Source: SM1-50 sp964467345
Lineage (GTDB): Archaea; Thermoplasmatota; E2; DHVEG-1
Direction: 5' to 3'
Assembly (NCBI GenBank): GCA_964467345.1
Contig: CAYXPY010000036.1
Location: 1 to 21,179, forward strand
Length of the DNA stretch: 21,179 nucleotides
The stretch's first letter is position 1; the number at the start of each line of letters is the position of its first letter. The translations under genes and the position numbers were made by a program. The notes below the pieces were generated by a model, which saw only the letters and a list, made by a program, of their open reading frames with translations, was not told where the DNA came from and ran no database searches. Below are positions 1 through 5,039 of the stretch, in pieces.

Positions 1-39
1 GTTTGATGGTTTGGGGATATGTATGATTGTTTCGTTCAT
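1..39 (-). CDS. 5' end of a minus-strand gene cut by the window edge
   Basis: An ATG at 39-37 on the minus strand opens a frame that stays open for 13 codons to the edge and reads MNETIIHIPKPSN. An AGGTGA ribosome site lies five bases before the ATG (about 45-50), and a TATA-like stretch at 74-83 lies about 35 bases further upstream. The ribosome site, TATA box and divergent placement relative to the next gene make a true start plausible. The product cannot be identified from 13 residues. Confidence 0.5.
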   Translation of the reverse strand, partial: MNETIIHIPKPSN

Positions 40-73
40 TTCAATCACCTTGTTGTATGGCATATTAAATATG

Positions 74-83
74 TTTATAAAAA
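74..83. promoter_or_regulatory. TATA-like box in a divergent intergenic region
   Basis: The sequence TTTATAAAAA reads as an archaeal TATA box on both strands. On the minus strand it would place transcription about 25 bases downstream, near 50, just before the start at 39. On the plus strand it would give a leader of roughly 90 bases for the gene at 196, so the minus-strand gene is the better fit. The rest of 40-195 is AT-rich and holds no other gene that I can see. Confidence 0.4.
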
Positions 84-195
84 CCGTGTTAAATCTAATT
101 ATTGAAAAAAACGTTATTAACAAATTATCATTGATACGCAAACAGATAATATCTTTAAGAGAAAATACAATCTCTCATTGAGATAAGGTGAAATA

Positions 196-837
196 ATGGA
201 ATCAACATTGTTGAAAAAACTAGCAAATAAATCAATTACCAAAGATCAGCTAGCAAAGAAGGTCAAACGAAACCCTGATTTAATCCCTGAGATTCTTGAT
301 GGCATCTCATCACCAACACCAGCGATTCGCTATGGCTGCGGAAAAATATTGATGGATGTCAGCCAAGATCAACCAGAATTCCTTTATCCACACATGGATT
401 TTTTCATTTCTTTGTTAGACAGCAAATACAGGATTCTTACCTGGAATGCAATTTTCATCATCGCCAATCTTACGAAGGTCGATAAAGGAAAGAAATTTGA
501 TGAAATTTTCGAGAAGTACTATCACCTGCTTGAGAACGATTATATGGTGACGGTCGCCAATGTGGTTGGTAACTCTGGGAAAATCGCACTGGCTAAACCA
601 TATTTTACAAAGAAAATCACAGACAAACTGCTGACTGTTGAACACCTTTCAACAACGCCTCATCTCAGCGAAGAATGTAAAAGGGTTATTATTGAGCATG
701 CAATCAAAACATTTGACGTGTTTTTTCCTCAAGTTGAACAGAAAGAAAAAGTACTGTTTTTTGTAAAAAAGCATCGTGAAAGTTCTCGGAAGACACTACA
801 ATCTGCTTCTGAGGAGTTTCTTAAGAAGTGGGGTTAG
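196..837 (+). CDS. HEAT-like helical repeat protein
   Basis: The 213-residue product has no signal peptide and no membrane segment. It is made of alternating amphipathic helices of HEAT/ARM-repeat character. The pattern is clearest at about residues 28-100, where pairs such as 'PAIRYGCGKILMDV' and 'RILTWNAIFIIANL' repeat with the usual Ala/Leu/Ile spacing and a basic residue between helices. Such repeats usually form a curved scaffold for protein contacts, so a cytosolic adaptor role is an inference. No catalytic motif is visible. The ATG at 196 is preceded by AAGGTGA (185-191), which fixes the start. Its last 17 bases overlap the end of the convergent QueG-like gene. Bacterial QueG proteins often carry a C-terminal HEAT-like part, which the neighbour here lacks. 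A functional link is possible but unproven. Confidence 0.75.
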   Translation: MESTLLKKLANKSITKDQLAKKVKRNPDLIPEILDGISSPTPAIRYGCGKILMDVSQDQPEFLYPHMDFFISLLDSKYRILTWNAIFIIANLTKVDKGKKFDEIFEKYYHLLENDYMVTVANVVGNSGKIALAKPYFTKKITDKLLTVEHLSTTPHLSEECKRVIIEHAIKTFDVFFPQVEQKEKVLFFVKKHRESSRKTLQSASEEFLKKWG

Positions 838-1597
838 GCCGTTTGATTTGCATCAGAACTGATAGATTTCTTTCCAATAACGGGTAATATTCATCAAGGT
901 CAAGGTCTGTTAATTTTTTCGCCAATGTTTGAGGGATGTGTTCTCGTGGTGTTTTTCTAAGGATAGTAGATATGTCTTCTTCGGTGAAGTGAATAATGTC
1001 TTCTTCTGGTTCAAGAAATTTTTTATTCTGTGGGCAGACGATTTGACAAAGCAAACACCCTACCACTGCGTTGTGGGATTGTTTTGGCACCCAGACCGGA
1101 AAGTCTCTTTCGTTTTCGTTTAGATGTGTAAGGCAATGGTCCGCGTGAATCAGTATCTGCTTGTCAGGTATGGCGTGTGTAGGACAAGAGCTTTTGCAGA
1201 GGCTGCAGTTTTTACAGGGATCCATTAGTTCCTTTTCGCACCAGTCATCAGTGGGGAATTCATAATCCGTATAAAATGCTTCCAACCGGGTAAAGCTCCC
1301 CATTCCTTCTACATAGCAGAGGTTGTTCTTGCCGTATTTGCCTAGTCCGCTTCGTACGGCAAGCAGTTTCATTGGCAGGATCGCTCGGTCTACCAAATAC
1401 CCTTGTTTCGTTAAGATTTTTGTTAAGATGTCGTTGCATCTTTTTCGTATCTTGGAATATTGATAGGTCGGTGGGAAAACAGTCTGGTATTGTTTTCCTT
1501 TGTGTAAGAATTCTACTAAGGTAATCTTTTGTGGGATACCGATGATTATTATTGAACGTGCATTTCGAAGCGTGTCAGGGGGATGGAAAAGAAACAA
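821..1597 (-). CDS. QueG-like double [4Fe-4S] protein (COG1600 family)
   Basis: The frame matches the epoxyqueuosine reductase (QueG) family, in which the enzyme uses cobalamin and two [4Fe-4S] clusters to reduce epoxyqueuosine in tRNA. Visible motifs, numbered from the TTG at 1597, are SGLGKYGKN near residues 83-91 (cobalamin-side motif AGLGWIGKN in bacteria), C128-x2-C131-x2-C134-x3-C138-PT, C155, and GC181-x2-C184-x3-C188-PQN. The GCDxCQ motif of bacteria reads GCLLCQ. The C-terminal HEAT-like part of bacterial QueG is missing. The only standard start is this TTG, yet it would remove the conserved N-terminal strand and helices, which continue in frame upstream (see 1598-1795). The true protein is probably about 60 residues longer. 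Substrate is uncertain: queuosine reduction is the family role, but in archaea the role of such homologues is not established. Confidence 0.8.
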   Translation of the reverse strand: MFLFHPPDTLRNARSIIIIGIPQKITLVEFLHKGKQYQTVFPPTYQYSKIRKRCNDILTKILTKQGYLVDRAILPMKLLAVRSGLGKYGKNNLCYVEGMGSFTRLEAFYTDYEFPTDDWCEKELMDPCKNCSLCKSSCPTHAIPDKQILIHADHCLTHLNENERDFPVWVPKQSHNAVVGCLLCQIVCPQNKKFLEPEEDIIHFTEEDISTILRKTPREHIPQTLAKKLTDLDLDEYYPLLERNLSVLMQIKRPNPTS

Positions 1598-1795
1598 TCC
1601 ATAATTTTGTTCATAAAATTTTTTTGTAATAAACCCGTCTTGTTGCCAAGTCTCCAGTTCAGTCTGTAATTCTTCTAAATGAATAATTGATACTATTTTG
1701 AATTTTGCATGTAGTTTTTTGAATTCCGATTGAAGGGTTTGAGTTATTGTTTCGATGCCTATCGCCTTTTCTGCAAAAATGTATGATTTGTTTCT
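1598..1795 (-). other. In-frame N-terminal extension of the QueG-like gene without ATG/GTG/TTG
   Basis: The frame of the QueG-like gene stays open from 1597 up to a TAA at 1796-1798 and encodes protein-like sequence. One part reads HLEELQTELETWQQDGFITK, and it is followed by KFYEQNYGLF running straight into the family's PP and SII region. No ATG, GTG or TTG occurs in frame in these 66 codons. A TATA box at 1833-1844 sits where it would drive a transcript starting near 1815, just upstream. The most start-like codon is ATT at 1780-1778, one base from ATG. Either a near-cognate start is used, or the start codon was lost by mutation or sequencing error. Confidence 0.6.
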
Positions 1796-1832
1796 TTAAC
1801 AGGATTTGCTTGGATCTTAGAACAGATTGTGT

Positions 1833-1844
1833 GGGATTTATAAA
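1833..1844 (-). promoter_or_regulatory. TATA box for the QueG-like gene
   Basis: Read on the minus strand the sequence is TTTATAAATCCC, a good archaeal TATA box. Transcription about 25 bases downstream would begin near 1815. That is 35 bases before the candidate ATT start at 1780 and over 200 bases before the TTG at 1597, which favours the longer protein. Confidence 0.5.
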
Positions 1845-1870
1845 GGAAAGGCAAAAACTATAAATACTAT

Positions 1871-1890
1871 ATGTTACATATAAATAACAT
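1871..1890. promoter_or_regulatory. Inverted repeat spanning the TATA box of the DUF2178/Xre operon
   Basis: ATGTTA (1871-1876) and TAACAT (1885-1890) form a perfect 6-base inverted repeat with an 8-base spacer that contains the TATA-like core of the plus-strand promoter (about 1878-1885). A repressor bound here would block the TATA-binding protein. A second TATA-like run lies at 1858-1866. The Xre regulator encoded downstream is the natural candidate to bind. Confidence 0.5.
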
Positions 1891-1914
1891 AATGTTAGAA
1901 ATAAAAAATAAAGA

Positions 1915-1947
1915 GTTAGAGATAACTAATAAAAAGTTATCACTAAC
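1915..1947. promoter_or_regulatory. 12-base inverted repeat in the leader of the DUF2178/Xre operon
   Basis: GTTAGAGATAAC (1915-1926) and GTTATCACTAAC (1936-1947) are inverted copies matching at 11 of 12 positions, separated by 9 AT-rich bases. The repeat lies just downstream of the predicted transcript start and 25 bases before the first ATG. Arms of this length and spacing suit a dimeric Xre-type regulator. As RNA it could also form a hairpin. Confidence 0.5.
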
Positions 1948-1972
1948 ACATAAACGTTAAAGGTGAAAAAAT

Positions 1973-2377
1973 ATGAAGGCAAAAAAAGAAATTATTGTAG
2001 CAACAGTAGTTGTTGCTATGGTGCTGGTGACCCTGTTTTTTTATCTAATCGATACAGGAGAAATCGAATTGAATCAAATCGGACTCGTCGGTATAGCCAT
2101 AGTACTCGTTGGTTTGGCGATGTACATCATATGGGACAAAATAAGGAATGTACAAAAAGGATTACCAGGAAAAGATGAACGGACAATATCCATTAGTTAT
2201 AAAGCAGGATATTACGGATTTATTGCAGCAATCTGGAGCGCTGTTTTTACCCCGCTATTCTTCGACGTCTCATCTGGATATGAACTTAAAGGCGGGGATG
2301 TTACCGCAATTGTAGTCCTTGTCTCAGGATTTGTTTTCGTTGTATCGTATCTATATCTCTATTGGAAAGGGAAGTAA
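1973..2377 (+). CDS. DUF2178-like membrane protein
   Basis: The 134-residue protein has four predicted membrane helices, at about residues 8-26, 36-55, 78-96 and 108-130. Between the second and third helix is the segment GKDERTISISYKAGYYGF. The 'DERT...KAGYY' pattern recalls the DUF2178 family of archaeal and bacterial small membrane proteins. Its biochemical role is unknown. The ATG at 1973 follows the ribosome site AAAGGTGA (about 1959-1966). An overlapping frame from 1963 has no membrane pattern and is a shadow. The gene is followed at 2 bases by a small Xre regulator, a pairing common for this family. Both probably share the promoter at 1878-1885. By analogy with other membrane-protein and regulator pairs, the membrane protein may sense an envelope signal and modulate the regulator (inference). 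Confidence 0.75.
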   Translation: MKAKKEIIVATVVVAMVLVTLFFYLIDTGEIELNQIGLVGIAIVLVGLAMYIIWDKIRNVQKGLPGKDERTISISYKAGYYGFIAAIWSAVFTPLFFDVSSGYELKGGDVTAIVVLVSGFVFVVSYLYLYWKGK

Positions 2378-2379
2378 GT

Positions 2380-2574
2380 ATGAGAACACACATCAAAGAA
2401 CTCAGAGCACGCTATAACCTCACCCAAGAGGACCTTGCTAAAAAGATTGGCGTTCGACGAGAAACAATTCTTTTTATCGAAAAAGGAAACTACAATCCAT
2501 CCCTTAAATTAGCACATGACATTGCCAAAGCCTTGCAGACGACTATCGATGAGTTATTCATCTTTGAAGAATAA
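2380..2574 (+). CDS. Small Xre-family HTH regulator
   Basis: The 64-residue protein is almost entirely one Xre/Cro helix-turn-helix domain. It begins MRTHIKELRARYNLTQEDLA, continues with the recognition helix region VRRETILFIEKG and the 'NPSLKLAHDIAKAL' helix, and ends with the 'TIDELF' tail typical of stand-alone regulators of the YozG/YgzD kind. There is no sensor domain, so it is probably controlled by a partner or by its own level. An in-frame TTG at 2362 lies inside the upstream gene. The ATG at 2380 is preferred because GGAAAGGGA (2364-2372) lies at ribosome-site distance and the family begins with this Met. Two inverted repeats upstream of the operon are likely operators, implying autoregulation. 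Confidence 0.88.
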   Translation: MRTHIKELRARYNLTQEDLAKKIGVRRETILFIEKGNYNPSLKLAHDIAKALQTTIDELFIFEE

Positions 2575-2599
2575 AAATATAAAAAATCTTCACCAAAAA

Positions 2600-3718
2600 T
2601 CATTGCTTTAATAATTTTTCATAATAAGAGGAACATCCAGTATAAAGTATTTCTCGAATTATTTGCTCCGTTGTTTTCCCAACGCCCTTAACAGTATGAA
2701 GATCGCTTAGCACGGTTGACAAAGGCTTTTTCAGTTGTGAAATCGAATAAGCGGCATAACCAAACGGTGATTTTTTTCCTTCAAGTTTCAATAAATAATC
2801 AAGATGCTCCAATATGATGATGACTAAATCGTTCTCAAAGAGGAGGTCCTTGAAAAGTTTTGGTGGAATCCGTTTCGGTATCCGGTATTGTCTCATGAGA
2901 CTATGAAAGATCGTATGTATTTGATCGTAATATTCTTGTCTTGCTTCACCCCATTTGTTGTCAGGATAAATCATCTGATATTCAATTTCGAGTTTTTGAT
3001 CAAATCGTCGAAGGACATTCAAAAAATATTCCTTTTGTTTTCCTACCTTTAATGTCATCCCACCAAAGATGATAAAATCCACACCAATCTCCTTTGCATC
3101 CTTAATTGTTTTTTCCATTACATCCTTTCTGTCGGTTATGAAAGGAATAACAGGCAGCAAAAACATTCCACAGGCGATGCCATTGTCTTTGAAAAATGAA
3201 ATTGTCTCAAGACGATTCTGGGGCGAAGGAACACCAGGTTCAAAAATCCTGCTAATCGTTTCATCGGTAGATGAAAAACTAAAACTCACAATCGCTTTAC
3301 TTTGTTTATTTATTTTTTTAATGATATCAACATCTCGTTTCACGAGTGTTGATTTTGTAAGAATGTGGACCGGGAGTCTTTTTTCGCAAAGAAGCGCAAG
3401 GGTTTTCCGTGTCAGCTGGTAATTCTCTTCGACAGGTTGATAACTATCGCCGACACCACCGCCAACCATGATGTACCCGGGCCTAAGGGGAGTGCGTTTT
3501 CGATTCGGGTTCAACTCACGACCTAACACATCCAAGGCATTTACTTTCACAACGATATCCTTGCCAAACTCACCTTCAACATAGTAACCCTCAGCTCGAC
3601 CATCACAATACACACAGTTATGGGTGCAACCCCGATAAAGATTCATCCCATAGGCTGAGAGAAACCATGAATCAATCTTCTTATGTTTCCGTAGAATCGA
3701 CTTTGCTTCTATTTCCAT
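2600..3718 (-). CDS. Radical SAM protein of the SplB-like family (COG1533)
   Basis: The 372-residue protein has the radical SAM signature C31-x3-C35-x2-C38 (RGCTHNCVYCDGR) near the N-terminus, followed by GGGVGDSYQPVEENYQLTR, the COG1533 counterpart of 'DPYQPxEx'. Later motifs include HILTKS and SFSFSS, typical of this TIM-barrel family. COG1533 includes spore photoproduct lyase and many uncharacterised proteins, and repair of DNA cannot be assumed. The last 33 residues (about 340-372) contain LHTVKGVGKTTEQIIREIL, which looks like a helix-hairpin-helix motif. ATG at 3718 was chosen; a TTG at 3727 has a GGGGAT at better spacing and is a close alternative. The gene lies 20 to 30 bases behind the HxlR gene on the same strand, so the two are likely co-transcribed. 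Confidence 0.82.
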   Translation of the reverse strand: MEIEAKSILRKHKKIDSWFLSAYGMNLYRGCTHNCVYCDGRAEGYYVEGEFGKDIVVKVNALDVLGRELNPNRKRTPLRPGYIMVGGGVGDSYQPVEENYQLTRKTLALLCEKRLPVHILTKSTLVKRDVDIIKKINKQSKAIVSFSFSSTDETISRIFEPGVPSPQNRLETISFFKDNGIACGMFLLPVIPFITDRKDVMEKTIKDAKEIGVDFIIFGGMTLKVGKQKEYFLNVLRRFDQKLEIEYQMIYPDNKWGEARQEYYDQIHTIFHSLMRQYRIPKRIPPKLFKDLLFENDLVIIILEHLDYLLKLEGKKSPFGYAAYSISQLKKPLSTVLSDLHTVKGVGKTTEQIIREILYTGCSSYYEKLLKQ

Positions 3719-3747
3719 GATAGCCAAGATTAATCCCCAACCAAGAC

Positions 3748-4104
3748 TTATAAGTCACACTCCTTACAATCCTGTTGTTCACATTCGGTGTTGTGATTTT
3801 TCCACTGCAATGACCATTTCTTGATATCCTTTATGATGCGGATGAAATCCCTGCCACTCTCCGTTAAGGTATATTCGCATTTTACAGGGAACGTTCTTGT
3901 ATCGATATCTTTCCTGACGAGCCCCTGTTTTTCTAGTTCTCGAAGTCTTGTTGAGAGGATTTTTGGTGTGATATCAAGAAGACTTTGTTTCAGCTCTGAG
4001 TATCGCCGCTTCCCTTTTGATTTGTACAGTTCAAGGAGGATAAGCAACGTCCATTTCTTCGAGATAAAATCAATGGTCCTATAGATAGTGCATGATTCAT
4101 GCAT
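3748..4104 (-). CDS. HxlR-family winged-helix regulator
   Basis: The 118-residue protein matches the HxlR (DUF24) family: a short Cys-containing N-terminus (C5), then KKWTLLILLELYKSKGKRRY, the recognition region DITPKILSTRLRELEKQGLV, and the wing with EYTLTESG. These regulators act as dimers and several sense oxidants or electrophiles through the N-terminal Cys. This one also has C76 and a Cys-rich tail (C108, C113, C116). That tail might bind metal or form disulfides (inference). The ATG at 4104 is preceded on the minus strand by AAAAGGATA. It is divergent from the ferredoxin-like gene at 4187, and the palindrome at 4142-4163 between them is the likely operator. It therefore probably controls itself, the downstream radical SAM gene and the divergent gene. 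Confidence 0.9.
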   Translation of the reverse strand: MHESCTIYRTIDFISKKWTLLILLELYKSKGKRRYSELKQSLLDITPKILSTRLRELEKQGLVRKDIDTRTFPVKCEYTLTESGRDFIRIIKDIKKWSLQWKNHNTECEQQDCKECDL

Positions 4105-4141
4105 GGTATCCTTTTAGAAACCATCTTCTATTAATAGCTTT

Positions 4142-4163
4142 GTATCTATTTGATACCAGGTAT
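4142..4163. promoter_or_regulatory. Palindromic operator candidate between HxlR and ferredoxin-like genes
   Basis: GTATC-N5-GATAC (4142-4156) is a perfect inverted repeat. It overlaps a second perfect palindrome, ATACCAGGTAT (4153-4163). A further GGTATCC lies at 4105-4111 next to the HxlR start. The plus-strand TATA box (4161-4168) touches the repeat, so a bound HxlR dimer would block transcription of the ferredoxin-like gene. Confidence 0.55.
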
Positions 4164-4168
4164 AAAAA
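4161..4168 (+). promoter_or_regulatory. TATA box of the ferredoxin-like gene
   Basis: TATAAAAA lies 19 to 26 bases before the ATG at 4187. Transcription about 25 bases downstream of the box would start next to or just before the ATG, giving a very short leader, although a CAGGTGA ribosome-site-like sequence (4176-4181) is also present. It overlaps the palindromes at 4142-4163. Confidence 0.4.
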
Positions 4169-4186
4169 ATATATCAGGTGATTCGA

Positions 4187-5032
4187 ATGACAAAACGAAA
4201 AATCATAAAAATCAACGAAGAAAAATGTAATGGCTGCGGTGCCTGCATCCCCAACTGCCCTGAAGGAGCAATCCAAATAATCGACAGGAAAGCCCGTCTT
4301 ATCAGCGACATCTTCTGCGATGGATTAGGCGCTTGCATCGGACATTGCCCACAGGATGCTATCACCACCGAAGAACGAACAGCGGAACCATACAGCGAAA
4401 AAAAAGTAATGGAAAACATCATCAAAGCAGGAGGAAACACAATACTTGCACACCTCCACCATCTCCAAGACCATGGAGAAACGACATACCTCAAAGAAGC
4501 ACTCGAAATATTAAAACAAAAAAACATCACCGTCCCTTTCAAAGAGAAACAAACAGTAACTCATAACACCTGTAACTGTCCTGGTGCAAAACCGATGGAT
4601 TTTTCCGCTGAGAAAAAACAACAAGCAACAGAGCAAGGTATCAGACAATCACATCTCAGTCAATGGCCTATTCAACTCCATCTCCTCTCACCAAATGTCT
4701 CCTTTTTACACGGCAGCGATGTTTTACTCGTCGCCGATTGCGTCGCATACGCACATGGTGATTTCCATAAGGATTATCTCAAAAGAAAAACCCTTGCAAT
4801 CGCCTGTCCAAAGCTTGATTCGAACCTTGATGCGTACCTTCAAAAACTTACTGCATTCATCGATGACGCACAGATAGCCTCTCTTACGGTGATGACCATG
4901 GAAGTACCCTGTTGCAGAGGACTGCTTTCTCTAGCCCAACAAGCAGCATCCCTGTCCTCACGGAGGATCCCGATCAAATCAATCATAGTCGGAATCAAAG
5001 GTACCATCATCAGAGAGGACACTATTCAATAA
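4187..5032 (+). CDS. Dicluster ferredoxin-like protein with an uncharacterised C-terminal domain
   Basis: The 281-residue protein begins with a bacterial-ferredoxin fold. The first motif is C14-x2-C17-x2-C20-x3-C24-P. The second reads C44-DGLGA-C50-x3-C54-P, so the usual second Cys of CxxC is Leu47. Only three Cys ligands are visible for that cluster, which could make it [3Fe-4S] or a labile [4Fe-4S]. The rest (about 125-281) is a larger domain with TCNCPGAKP, SQWPIQLHLLSP, a DCVAYAHGDFHKD segment, ACPKLD and a double-Cys MEVPCCRGL. I recognise this architecture in anaerobic bacteria and archaea but know no reaction for it. The ATG at 4187 is favoured over the GTG at 4178 because CAGGTGA lies just before it. 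The divergent HxlR gene probably regulates it. It ends 7 bases before the convergent uvrB end. Confidence 0.85.
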   Translation: MTKRKIIKINEEKCNGCGACIPNCPEGAIQIIDRKARLISDIFCDGLGACIGHCPQDAITTEERTAEPYSEKKVMENIIKAGGNTILAHLHHLQDHGETTYLKEALEILKQKNITVPFKEKQTVTHNTCNCPGAKPMDFSAEKKQQATEQGIRQSHLSQWPIQLHLLSPNVSFLHGSDVLLVADCVAYAHGDFHKDYLKRKTLAIACPKLDSNLDAYLQKLTAFIDDAQIASLTVMTMEVPCCRGLLSLAQQAASLSSRRIPIKSIIVGIKGTIIREDTIQ

Positions 5033-5039
5033 CAATAAT

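Noticed and set aside
158..175. AGAGA-N8-TCTCT repeat before the HEAT-like gene
   Set aside because: Arms are only five bases, low complexity, and common by chance in such AT-rich leaders.
1963..2178. 71-codon plus-strand frame at the DUF2178-like gene
   Set aside because: Overlaps the membrane protein in another frame, with low-complexity Asn/Ser/Arg-rich translation and no ribosome site of its own.
4174..4542. 122-codon minus-strand frame across the ferredoxin-like gene
   Set aside because: It is the reverse complement of Cys-rich coding sequence, which readily gives open frames; the ferredoxin motifs on the plus strand are unmistakable.
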